The notes below the pieces were generated by a model. It was not told where the DNA came from, made no database searches, and saw only the letters and a program-made list of their open reading frames with translations. From Sphingomonadales bacterium (GTDB lineage: Bacteria; Pseudomonadota; Alphaproteobacteria; Sphingomonadales; Sphingomonadaceae): a stretch of DNA of 14,682 nt. The DNA is taken from positions 1 to 14,682 of the forward strand of contig JAGWVC010000097.1 of the NCBI GenBank assembly GCA_018971065.1, read 5' to 3'. This document shows, in pieces, positions 1-7,062 of the stretch (positions are counted from its first letter, which is position 1; each line of letters begins with the position of its first letter). The translations under genes and the position numbers were made by a program.

Positions 1-129
1 CGGCTGGAGGTCAGCCGGCAGAGCGTCAACGCCATCGAGACCGGCCGCTACGATCCGTCGCTGCCGCTGGCGTTCCGCATCGCCGATCTGTTCGCCTGTG
101 CCATCGAGGACGTGTTCCAGCGCGATTGA
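1..129 (+). CDS. Xre/Cro-CI family transcriptional regulator (C-terminal part only)
   Basis: The open frame from the left edge encodes 42 residues and ends in TGA at 127-129. It reads RLEVSRQSVNAIETGRYDPS, then PLAFRIADLFACAIEDVFQ. This is the recognition helix and final helices of the very short Cro/CI-type helix-turn-helix regulators (about 65-75 residues), in which the signature 'SRQTINAIExxKYxPSLxLAxKIA' is nearly invariant. Such proteins are stand-alone DNA-binding repressors, often beside a small membrane protein or the gene they control. The N-terminus lies outside the window, so start and promoter cannot be judged. The alpha/beta hydrolase gene follows 50 bp downstream on the same strand and may be co-transcribed. 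The family call is secure; the regulatory target is unknown. Confidence 0.85.
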   Translation, partial: RLEVSRQSVNAIETGRYDPSLPLAFRIADLFACAIEDVFQRD

Positions 130-179
130 ACCGCGCGGGAAAGCTTGCCCCGGCGCACGCGGCGGCCCAAGCTGGGGTG

Positions 180-914
180 ATGGACCATCTCGATCTTGCC
201 GACGGCCGCCGCATCGCCTGTCGCTTCACCCCCGGCGCCGAGCCGGCGCTGGTGTTCCTGCCCGGCTACATGTCGGACATGGCCGGCAGCAAGGCGACGG
301 CGCTGTTCGATGCCGCCCATGCCGTCGGCCGCGCCTGCCTGCTGCTGGACTATTCGGGCTGCGGGATGAGCGACGGGGCGTTTGCCGACGGCTCGCTGAG
401 CCATTGGCGCGAGGACGTGCTGGCGCTGGTCGAGGCGCATCGGCTGGGGCGGGTGGTGCTGGTCGGCAGTTCGATGGGCGGCTGGCTGATGCTGCTGGTG
501 GCGCTGGCGCTGGGGGCGGATCGTGTTGCCGGGCTGGTCGGCATCGCCGCCGCGCCCGATTTCACGCAGTGGGGCTATACCCCGGCGCAGAAGGCCGAGC
601 TGGTGGCGGGGCGGACGATCTTCGAGGACAATGCTTATGGCCCCGAGCCGACGCCGACTCACGCGCGGTTCTGGGCCGATGGCGAGCGCAACCGGCTGCT
701 GGACGGCGACATCGCCATCGCTGGCCCGGTGCGGCTGCTGCACGGCCAGGCCGATGGCGACGTGCCGTGGGAGGTGTCGCTGCGGCTGGCCAGGCGGTTG
801 CGTTCGGCGGACGTTCAGGTCACGCTGGTCAAGGATGGCGATCACCGCCTCAGCCGCGAGGCGGATATCGCGCTGATCCTGCGCACCGTCCTGACGCTGG
901 CCGAGACGGCCTGA
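180..914 (+). CDS. Alpha/beta hydrolase, ABHD10-like serine esterase/thioesterase
   Basis: A 244-residue single-domain alpha/beta hydrolase. From the ATG at 180 the sequence shows an early strand and oxyanion-type segment (LVFLPGYMSDM, about 24-34), the FDYSG-like LLLDYSGCGMSDG, the nucleophile elbow GSSMGG with Ser98 as nucleophile, HGQADGDVPWE with Asp192 as the likely acid, and DGDHRLS with His222 as the catalytic base. The overall pattern (PG-SDM-G-KA, DYSG-G-S, W--D) resembles the ABHD10 branch, whose mammalian member is an acyl-glucuronide esterase and S-depalmitoylase; the bacterial substrate is unknown. No signal peptide is visible, so it is probably cytoplasmic. The frame stays open up to a TTG at 126 that overlaps the regulator stop, but only the ATG at 180 starts where the family starts, and a weak GGGG lies just upstream of it. 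The downstream gene begins 21 bp after the stop, suggesting an operon. Confidence 0.8.
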   Translation: MDHLDLADGRRIACRFTPGAEPALVFLPGYMSDMAGSKATALFDAAHAVGRACLLLDYSGCGMSDGAFADGSLSHWREDVLALVEAHRLGRVVLVGSSMGGWLMLLVALALGADRVAGLVGIAAAPDFTQWGYTPAQKAELVAGRTIFEDNAYGPEPTPTHARFWADGERNRLLDGDIAIAGPVRLLHGQADGDVPWEVSLRLARRLRSADVQVTLVKDGDHRLSREADIALILRTVLTLAETA

Positions 915-935
915 ACCGGAGCTTGTGCCCACCCC

Positions 936-1832
936 ATGTCCCTGCTGCTTTCCTTCGTCCTGCTGCAATCCGGTTCGCTGGGCGCGCCGATGGTTTCCCC
1001 CGGCGCCGCGCCCGCGATCATGCAGCCGCCGCTGCGCGATGAACACACGCGACGGCGCCACAACAACGCGCCGACCGAGATCGTCGCGCCCGAACCCGGC
1101 CGGCTGGGCCAGTGCCTGCGCGCGGCGGAAAGCGATGCCGCCGGCGCCGAAGCCACCGCGCGCGGCTGGCTGAAGGACGCGATCGGGTCGGAGCAGGCCG
1201 GGCCGCTGCTGTGTCTGGGCAGCGCGCAGGCGGCGCAGGACAACTGGAGCGAGGCGGAGAAGTCGTTCCTTGCCGGCCGCGACATGGCAGCGGCGTCCGA
1301 CCACGGCCTGCGCGCGCGGCTGGGGGCGATGGCGGGCAACGCCGCGCTGGCGCAAGGCGCGCCCGATCGCGCGCTGGCGGTGCTGGACACGGCGCGCAAG
1401 GATGCGGAAGTGGACAGCGACGATCCGCACCTGGTGGGCGACATCGCGGTGGATCGCGCCCGCGCGCTGGTTGGCCTGAAGCGGCTGGACGAGGCGTTCG
1501 CCGCGCTGGTGGAGGCGCGCACCGGCAGTCCGAACAACGCGCAGGCCTGGCTGCTTTCGGCGACGCTGTCGCGGCGGCAGGGCAAGCTGGCGCAGGCGCA
1601 GGCGCAGATCCAGACCGCTGCCGAGCTGTTGCCGACCGATCCCGACATCGGGCTGGAAGCCGGGGTGATCGCGGTGCTGGCCGGGCATGACGACGCCGCG
1701 CGCAAGTCATGGCAATCGGTGCTGGCGGCGGCGCCGGACAGCGCGCAGGCCGGGACCGCGAAAGCCTATCTGGCGCAGCTTGGCCCGGCGCCTATGGCAA
1801 AACCCGCAGCCGTCCCGGCCACTGGAAAGTAA
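936..1832 (+). CDS. Tetratricopeptide-repeat-like protein, possibly exported
   Basis: A 298-residue Ala-rich protein. Residues 2-10 are hydrophobic (SLLLSFVLL) and could be a weak signal peptide or anchor, but no positive charge precedes them, so export is uncertain. From about residue 85 onward the protein is a run of paired helices with TPR spacing: GPLLCLGSAQAAQDNWSEAE, LALAQGAPDRALAVLDTA, ALVGLKRLDEAFAALVEA, LSRRQGKLAQAQAQIQ and AGVIAVLAGHDDAARKSW. These carry the Gly/Ala and Ala-x-x-x-Phe/Leu pattern of four to five degenerate TPR units. TPR proteins are scaffolds for protein-protein contacts; nothing indicates a partner here. The gene starts 21 bp after the hydrolase stop; the nearest GGAG is 14 nt from the ATG, rather far. 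It ends 92 bp before the glutamate dehydrogenase start. Small TPR proteins of this kind are common in sphingomonads (inference from memory). Confidence 0.7.
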   Translation: MSLLLSFVLLQSGSLGAPMVSPGAAPAIMQPPLRDEHTRRRHNNAPTEIVAPEPGRLGQCLRAAESDAAGAEATARGWLKDAIGSEQAGPLLCLGSAQAAQDNWSEAEKSFLAGRDMAAASDHGLRARLGAMAGNAALAQGAPDRALAVLDTARKDAEVDSDDPHLVGDIAVDRARALVGLKRLDEAFAALVEARTGSPNNAQAWLLSATLSRRQGKLAQAQAQIQTAAELLPTDPDIGLEAGVIAVLAGHDDAARKSWQSVLAAAPDSAQAGTAKAYLAQLGPAPMAKPAAVPATGK

Positions 1833-1911
1833 CCATAACCGGTGTAGCCTCCGCATCAGTCGGCAGGCGACACCGCCGAAATATCATGCTAAAGGTGCGC
1901 AAGAATATTAC

Positions 1912-1918
1912 AGGAGAG
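1912..1918 (+). promoter_or_regulatory. Shine-Dalgarno AGGAGAG deciding the glutamate dehydrogenase start
   Basis: AGGAGAG at 1912-1918 lies 6 nt before the ATG at 1925. The same reading frame also contains an ATG at 1886 that would add 13 residues, but that ATG has no purine-rich site in front of it. The 1925 start is therefore preferred. The 92-bp spacer before it (1833-1924) is AT-richer than its surroundings and is the probable place for a promoter; no clear -35/-10 pair was found. Confidence 0.75.
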
Positions 1919-1924
1919 CGAGGC

Positions 1925-4900
1925 ATGAGCAAAGCCCGGCTGGCCGCCGTTTCCGACCGCACCCGCAAGTCCGGCGATGGCGATGGCGATCTTGCCGCGA
2001 TCCTGGCGCGCCGTTTGCAGGCGTCGCTGCTGCCCGGTGAAAGCGCGATCGAGCCGGAGGAGCTGGCCGGGGCCGCGCGGTTCCTGTTGGCCGCTGCCGA
2101 CGGGCGGGCGCCGGGCGAAAGCGCGGTGGTGATCGAATCGGTGGGCGCGGCATCGCGCGCGCGGTTCATGCGGATTGCGCTGGTCAACGACGACATGCCG
2201 TTCCTGGTCGATTCGGTTGCCGCCACCATCACCGCCCACGGGCTGGCGATCGATCGGCTGATGCACCCGGTGGTGCCGGTGGTGCGCGATGCCGACCGCC
2301 ATGTCGTGGGGTTCGGCGATGACGGCGCGCGCGAATCGATGATCTATATCGAGACCCGCCGTGCCGATGCCCGCGCCCGCGCCGCGCTGGCGGCCGAGCT
2401 GGACGTGGTGCTGGCCGACGTGCGCGCCGCGGTGGCCGATTGGCCGCGGATGCGCGAATGCATGGACCGCGACGCGCGGCGGCTGGTGCGGCTGGGCCGG
2501 CCCGAAGGCGCGGCGCTGCTGCGCTGGTTCGAACAGGGGATGCTGACTCAACTGGGCCATGTCGTCCGCCGCCGCAATGGCAGGCAGGACGCCGGGCTGG
2601 GCATTTGTCGCGCCAGCGCCGGGCATGTGCTGTCGGCCGACAGCTATGCCCGCGCCTTCGCCTGGTTCGATGCGCAGGCTGCTGCCGACGACGGCGTCGA
2701 GCGGCTGCCGCTGATCATCAAGGCCAACCGCATCGCGCATGTCCATCGGCGGGTGCCGCTGGACCTGTTCCTGCTGCCGATCGTCGAGCGCGGCAAGGTG
2801 CGGGCGCTATCGGTCCATGCCGGGGTGTGGACCAGCGCGGCGCTGGCCACCCCGCCCGACCGCGTGCCGCGCCTGCGCGAGCAGTTGGCGGCGCTGATGG
2901 CGCGCTATGGCTTCGATCCGGTGGGCCATGCCGGCAAGAAGCTGGTCCATGCACTGACCAACCTGCCGCACGACCTGTTGACCGCGTTCGCCGATGCCGA
3001 TCTGGAACGCGTGGCGATGACGATGATGAGCCTGCTCGATCGGCCGCGCCCGAAGCTGGTGATGGTGGAGGCGCCGCTGGAGCGGCACCTGTTCGCGTTC
3101 GTGTGGCTGCCGCGTGAGCTGGTCTCGACGACGACGCGGCTGGAAGTGGCGTCGATGCTGACCGCCGCCGCCGGGGCCGACGTGCTGGACTGGAGCCTGG
3201 AGGTGGAGGGCAGCAATCTGGCGCAACTGCTGTTCACGCTGGACCTGCGCGAGCGCGAGGGGCCGCGCGACTGGGACGAGGACGCACTGGACGCGCGGTT
3301 CCAGGCGATGGTGCGCGGCTGGGGTGACGCGGTGGAAGCCGAACTGGCGCAAAGCGAGGAACCGTCGCGCGCCGCCGCGATTGCCGCGCGCTATGCCGAT
3401 GCGTTTCCGCTGGCCTATCGCACCGCCTATGGCGCGGCGCAGGCGGCGACCGACATTGCCCACTTGCGCCACCTTTCCACCGATGACGGGCACCGGCGGG
3501 GGGCGCGGCTGCACGCGATGGCGGGCGACGGGCCGGGGCATTTGCGGTTGAAGATCTACCAGCGCGGCGGGGCGCTGGTGCTGTCGGACGTGGTGCCGGC
3601 GCTGGAGAACTTCGGCTTTCGCGTCATCGACAACGTGCCGACCGAGCTGGCTGCCGAGGGCGAGACCGCGTCGATCCACGATTTCCTGCTAGCGCTGCCC
3701 GGGGCGCTGACCACCGCCGAAGTGTTCCGCCACGCGCCGATGATCGAGGATGCGCTGTCCGCGGTGCTGAACGCGGCGGCGGAGGACGATCCGTTCAACC
3801 GGCTGATCGTCACCGTGGGGCTTTCCGCGCGCGAGGCGAACTGGCTGCGCGCCTGGTATCGCTATCTGCGGCAGGCGGGGATGAGCTTCGGCGTCGTCAC
3901 CACCGTCGATGCGCTGACCGTGGCGCCGCAGGTGGCGCTGGGGCTGATTGACCTGTTCCGCGCGCGGCACCAGCCCGGCCTGGACGACGGCGAGCGCCGG
4001 GCCGAGGATGCCGAAACCGCGATCCGCGATGCGCTGGCCAGGGTTTCGGCGATCAACGACGACCGCTTGCTGCGCGCATTCCGTGCGGTGGTGCTGGCGG
4101 TGCTGCGCACCAACGCGTTCGCGCCGGCGGGTGAGACGGCGCTGGCGTTCAAGCTCGATTCGGCGCTGGTGCCCGGCCTGCCCCGGCCGGTGCCGTGGCG
4201 TGAAATCTTCGTCTATTCGGCGCGGGTGGAGGGCATTCATCTGCGCGCCGGGCCGGTGGCGCGCGGCGGCCTGCGCTGGTCGGACCGGCGCGATGATTTC
4301 CGCACCGAAATCCTGGGGCTGATGAAGGCGCAGCGCGTGAAGAACGCGGTGATCGTGCCGACCGGGGCGAAAGGCGGGTTCTACCCCAAGCGCCTGCCCG
4401 ATCCGGCGCGGGATCGCGAGGGCTGGGCGGCGGAAGGCCGGGCCAGCTATCAGGTGTTCATCCGCACGCTGCTGTCGGTCACCGACAACATCGTCGGCGG
4501 CTCGGTGGTTCACCCGCAGGGGGTGACGATCCGCGACGGCGAGGACCCCTATTTCGTGGTGGCCGCCGATAAGGGCACCGCGACGTTCTCCGATACCGCC
4601 AACGCGATTGCCGAGGAATTCGGGTTCTGGCTGGACGATGCGTTCGCCAGCGGCGGCTCGAAAGGGTATGACCACAAGGCGATGGGCATCACCGCGCGCG
4701 GCGCGTGGCTTTCGGTGCAGCGGCACTTCCTGGAACTGGGCGTGGACGTGCAGGCCGATCCGGTGCGCGTGGTGGGCTGCGGCGACATGTCGGGCGATGT
4801 GTTCGGAAACGGCATGTTGCTGTCGAAGACGCTGAAGGTGGTGGCCGCGTTCGACCATCGCCACGTGTTCCTGGACCCCGATCCCGATCCGGCGGCATCG

Positions 4901-6688
4901 TGGGCGGAACGGGCGCGGCTGTTCGCGCTGCCGCGATCGAGCTGGGACGATTACGACAAGGCGCTGATCTCGGCCGGGGGCGGGGTGTTTGCGCGCAGCC
5001 AGAAGGAAATTCCGCTGTCGCCCGAGGTGCAGGCGGCGCTGGGGCTGAACCAGCCGGTGATCGATCCCGAGGGGCTGATCACCGCGATCCTGAAGGCGCC
5101 GGTGGACCTGTTGTGGTTCGGCGGCATCGGCACTTATGTGAAGGCGGCGGGCGAGAACAACGCCACCGTCGGCGATCCGGCCAACGATGCGATCCGCGTC
5201 GATGGCCGCGAGGTGCGCGCGCGGGTGATCGGCGAGGGCGCCAATCTGGGCTGCACGCAGGCGGGGCGGATCGAGTTCGCGCTGCTGGGTGCCAACGGAA
5301 AGGGCGGGCGCAACAACACCGATTTCATCGACAATTCCGCCGGGGTCGATTGCTCGGACAAGGAGGTCAACATCAAGATCGCGCTGGCATCGGCCAGGCG
5401 GGCGGGGCGGTTGACCGAGCCGGGGCGGGTGAAGCTGCTGCAGCGGATGACCGACGATGTCGCTGCCCTGGTGCTGGAGGACAATCGGCTACAGGCGCTG
5501 GCGCTGTCGATTGCCGAGGCGGGCGGGGCCTCGGCCGTGGGTAGCCAGGCGCGGCTGATCGAGATGCTGGAGGATGCCGGCCAGCTTGACCGCCGCACCG
5601 AAGGGCTGGCCGATGCCGATGCGCTGGCGCGGCGCGGGGCGGAAGGGCGGGGGTTGACCCGACCGGAGCTGGCGGTGCTGCTGTCCAGCGCCAAGCTGGC
5701 GATCCAGCAGGAGCTGGAAGAATCGACCGTGCCCGATGATCCGGGGCTGATCGGCGATCTCGTGGCGGCGTTTCCTCCGTCGATGCAGAAGCGGTTCCGG
5801 CAGGACATTCTGGACCACCGCCTGCGCCGCGAGATCATCGCGACGCGGCTGGCGAACCGCATCGTCAACCGGCTGGGCTGCGTCCATCCGTTCGAGCTGG
5901 CGGAAGAGGAAGGCGTGGGGCTGGCCGACGTGGTGGCGGCGTTCGTCGCGGCCGAGACGCTGTTCGGGATGAGCGCGGTGTGGCGGGTTGCCGAGGCCGA
6001 GCCGATGCCCGAGGCGGCGCGCATCGCGCTGTTCACGGCGGCGGCGCAGGGGTTGCGCACGCACATGGCCGACCTGCTGCGCGCCGGGGCGGCGAACACC
6101 GCGCCCAGCCGGCTGGCCGCCGAACTGGCGCCGGGCGTTACCGCGCTGGCCGATTCGGCGCAGGACCTGCTGGCTTCGGAAGCGCGCGCGCAATCACTGC
6201 GGATTCGTGACGGGTTCATCGCGGCCGGGGCGCCGGCCGGCGAAGCCGCCGCCGTCACCCACCTGTTCGATCTGGACGGCGCGATCGGCCTGGCGCGGCT
6301 GGCGCGCGATTCGGGCGTGCCGGCACCGGCGCTGGCGCAAGGATTCATCGAACTGGGCGCAGGGCTGGGGCTGGACTGGGCGCAGGCGAGCGCGGTGCGG
6401 CTTTCGCCATCGGACCCGTGGGAGCGGTTGCTGGTGGCCGGGCTGGCGCGCGATTTCCAGCAGATGCGGCTGGATTTCCTGCGCCGTGCCGGGGGTGGCA
6501 CCCGCAAGTCGGATCGCGGCCGGCCGGGGGGTGATGCGCGCGGGGCGGTGCAGGCCTGGCTGGGCGAGCACGATGCCGGGGTGCGGCGGTTCCGCGACAT
6601 GGTGGGCCGGGCGCGGCTGGTGCCGCAGGTTTCGCCGGCGATGCTGGCGCAGATTGCCAGCCAGGCGCGCAACCTGCTGGCGCGTTAG
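1925..6688 (+). CDS. gdhZ: NAD-dependent glutamate dehydrogenase, large (about 180 kDa) class
   Basis: A 1587-residue enzyme of the large bacterial NAD-GDH family (called GdhB in Pseudomonas, GdhZ in Caulobacter). It oxidatively deaminates L-glutamate to 2-oxoglutarate and ammonium in the cytoplasm, linking amino-acid breakdown to the TCA cycle. About 750 N-terminal residues correspond to the ACT-like and helical regulatory region typical of the class (for example DMPFLVDSVAATI near residue 92). The catalytic core contains GGLRWSDRR (781-789), PTGAKGG with the substrate-binding lysine K816, the dinucleotide-binding GGIGTY (1066-1071) and GEGANLG (1103-1109). A long helical C-terminal region follows (LTRPELAVLL near 1245). 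Length is normal (family 1550-1650) and no frame break is seen. The gene stands alone with a 92-bp 5' spacer, and a palindromic element begins 2 bases after its stop. In other bacteria such enzymes are allosterically controlled by amino acids; nothing in this sequence shows which. Confidence 0.96.
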   Translation: MSKARLAAVSDRTRKSGDGDGDLAAILARRLQASLLPGESAIEPEELAGAARFLLAAADGRAPGESAVVIESVGAASRARFMRIALVNDDMPFLVDSVAATITAHGLAIDRLMHPVVPVVRDADRHVVGFGDDGARESMIYIETRRADARARAALAAELDVVLADVRAAVADWPRMRECMDRDARRLVRLGRPEGAALLRWFEQGMLTQLGHVVRRRNGRQDAGLGICRASAGHVLSADSYARAFAWFDAQAAADDGVERLPLIIKANRIAHVHRRVPLDLFLLPIVERGKVRALSVHAGVWTSAALATPPDRVPRLREQLAALMARYGFDPVGHAGKKLVHALTNLPHDLLTAFADADLERVAMTMMSLLDRPRPKLVMVEAPLERHLFAFVWLPRELVSTTTRLEVASMLTAAAGADVLDWSLEVEGSNLAQLLFTLDLREREGPRDWDEDALDARFQAMVRGWGDAVEAELAQSEEPSRAAAIAARYADAFPLAYRTAYGAAQAATDIAHLRHLSTDDGHRRGARLHAMAGDGPGHLRLKIYQRGGALVLSDVVPALENFGFRVIDNVPTELAAEGETASIHDFLLALPGALTTAEVFRHAPMIEDALSAVLNAAAEDDPFNRLIVTVGLSAREANWLRAWYRYLRQAGMSFGVVTTVDALTVAPQVALGLIDLFRARHQPGLDDGERRAEDAETAIRDALARVSAINDDRLLRAFRAVVLAVLRTNAFAPAGETALAFKLDSALVPGLPRPVPWREIFVYSARVEGIHLRAGPVARGGLRWSDRRDDFRTEILGLMKAQRVKNAVIVPTGAKGGFYPKRLPDPARDREGWAAEGRASYQVFIRTLLSVTDNIVGGSVVHPQGVTIRDGEDPYFVVAADKGTATFSDTANAIAEEFGFWLDDAFASGGSKGYDHKAMGITARGAWLSVQRHFLELGVDVQADPVRVVGCGDMSGDVFGNGMLLSKTLKVVAAFDHRHVFLDPDPDPAASWAERARLFALPRSSWDDYDKALISAGGGVFARSQKEIPLSPEVQAALGLNQPVIDPEGLITAILKAPVDLLWFGGIGTYVKAAGENNATVGDPANDAIRVDGREVRARVIGEGANLGCTQAGRIEFALLGANGKGGRNNTDFIDNSAGVDCSDKEVNIKIALASARRAGRLTEPGRVKLLQRMTDDVAALVLEDNRLQALALSIAEAGGASAVGSQARLIEMLEDAGQLDRRTEGLADADALARRGAEGRGLTRPELAVLLSSAKLAIQQELEESTVPDDPGLIGDLVAAFPPSMQKRFRQDILDHRLRREIIATRLANRIVNRLGCVHPFELAEEEGVGLADVVAAFVAAETLFGMSAVWRVAEAEPMPEAARIALFTAAAQGLRTHMADLLRAGAANTAPSRLAAELAPGVTALADSAQDLLASEARAQSLRIRDGFIAAGAPAGEAAAVTHLFDLDGAIGLARLARDSGVPAPALAQGFIELGAGLGLDWAQASAVRLSPSDPWERLLVAGLARDFQQMRLDFLRRAGGGTRKSDRGRPGGDARGAVQAWLGEHDAGVRRFRDMVGRARLVPQVSPAMLAQIASQARNLLAR

Positions 6689-6689
6689 A

Positions 6690-6735
6690 GTGCGATGACA
6701 AAAAGTGGGAACCGGTTTTTGTCAACAAATCGCAC
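6690..6735. repeat. Palindromic intergenic element with AAAAAGTGG..CCGGTTTTT core
   Basis: A near-perfect inverted repeat. Outer arms GTGCGA (6690-6695) and TCGCAC (6730-6735) flank inner arms TGACAAAAA (6696-6704) and TTTTTGTCA (6716-6724). Inside these, TGG and CCG pair around a GAA triloop with one G-G mismatch. Five bases (ACAAA, 6725-6729) are unpaired on the 3' side. The core AAAAGTGG-n-CCGGTTTT is one I recognise from palindromic intergenic repeats that are very abundant in alphaproteobacteria; this outer-arm version would be a sphingomonad relative (from memory, not searched). It begins 2 nt after the GDH stop, so as RNA it would also act as a 3' hairpin or transcription-termination element. 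Only one copy is present in the window. Confidence 0.75.
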
Positions 6736-6751
6736 GGCAACAATAGCTGGT

Positions 6752-6786
6752 GCATGATGGCATTGGTCAATCCAATGTCATCATGC
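6752..6786. terminator. 15-bp hairpin between convergent genes, possible bidirectional terminator
   Basis: The arm GCATGATGGCATTGG (6752-6766) pairs with CCAATGTCATCATGC (6772-6786) over 15 positions: 14 Watson-Crick pairs and one G-T pair, around the 5-nt loop TCAAT. It lies between the end of the GDH gene (plus) and the end of the small minus-strand ORF, the right place for a shared terminator. No T-run follows on either strand, so intrinsic termination is an inference; it could equally be an RNA-stabilising hairpin or a protein-binding palindrome. Confidence 0.5.
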
Positions 6787-6798
6787 TGCCACGGCGCG

Positions 6799-6921
6799 TT
6801 ATTGCGCGGTTATCGGCGCGCGGGTGAACGGGCTGCTTTGCGCCGGGGCGGTGCCGAACAGCGCCAGCGTGGCCAGCGCGATGACCGAGAGTGCCGACGA
6901 AAGTGCGAGTTGCCTGCTCAT
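6799..6921 (-). CDS. Small hypothetical protein with signal peptide (40 residues)
   Basis: A 40-residue ORF on the minus strand, not recognised as a named family. It begins MSRQ, followed by a hydrophobic stretch (LALSSALSVIALATLALFG, residues 5-23), then TAPAQSSPFTRAPITAQ. One basic residue, a hydrophobic core and an AxAQS-like site are what a Sec signal peptide looks like, leaving a tail of only about 11-13 residues; alternatively it is a single-span membrane peptide. A purine-rich GGAACGGAAC lies just upstream of the ATG. A plausible promoter (6949-6977) lies about 28 bp upstream. Two hairpins follow its stop. Evidence for coding is the signal-like composition plus flanking signals; there is no homology argument, so it could be spurious. 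Confidence 0.4.
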   Translation of the reverse strand: MSRQLALSSALSVIALATLALFGTAPAQSSPFTRAPITAQ

Positions 6922-6948
6922 GCGAAGTTCCGTTCCATCCGTGCCGCC

Positions 6949-6977
6949 CAGATAGGAACGGCGCGGCCTTGTTGCAA
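6949..6977 (-). promoter_or_regulatory. Possible promoter of the small minus-strand ORF
   Basis: On the minus strand TTGCAA (6977-6972) is followed after 17 nt by TATCTG (6954-6949); shifted by one, the -10 reads CTATCT, close to the CTATAT-type -10 of alphaproteobacteria. Transcription would start about 20 nt before the small ORF's ATG. The match is weak (4/6 and 3/6 to the E. coli consensus). Confidence 0.25.
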
Positions 6978-7062
6978 TGCAGCATGGAGCGAAATCGCTA
7001 AAATCTGGCAAACCGTCGGCGAATGCTTGCATGGGTGCGGCCGCCGCGCGTATTCGGGCCGG

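Larger units (their letters stand above)
6689..7062. other. 374-bp stretch without a large gene, between GDH and the J-domain gene
   Basis: This stretch holds two strong inverted repeats (6690-6735 and 6752-6786), a small minus-strand ORF (6799-6921) and a presumed promoter area for that ORF and the J-domain gene (6922-7062). The plus-strand frame of the J-domain gene is open back to 6754, but that extension is Arg/Cys-rich and unlike any known family, so it is treated as non-coding. TAAAAT at 6999-7004 is a possible -10 for the J-domain gene, but no convincing -35 accompanies it. Confidence 0.6.

Noticed and set aside
126..179. TTG at 126 overlapping the regulator stop as an alternative hydrolase start
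   Set aside because: No Shine-Dalgarno precedes it and the extra 18 residues do not match the family; the in-frame ATG at 180 begins where homologous proteins begin.
1886..1924. In-frame ATG at 1886 as the GDH start
   Set aside because: It lacks a ribosome-binding site, whereas the ATG at 1925 has AGGAGAG 6 nt upstream.
5134..6672. Long minus-strand open frame opposite the GDH gene
   Set aside because: Ser/Arg/Ala-rich low-complexity translation with no motif; an expected antisense frame in very GC-rich coding DNA, and the plus strand is unambiguously GDH.
6754..7062. N-terminal extension of the J-domain protein back to the ATG at 6754
   Set aside because: The extension starts inside a hairpin, is Arg/Cys-rich and unlike J-protein families; the ATG at 7063 gives the expected MSR start.
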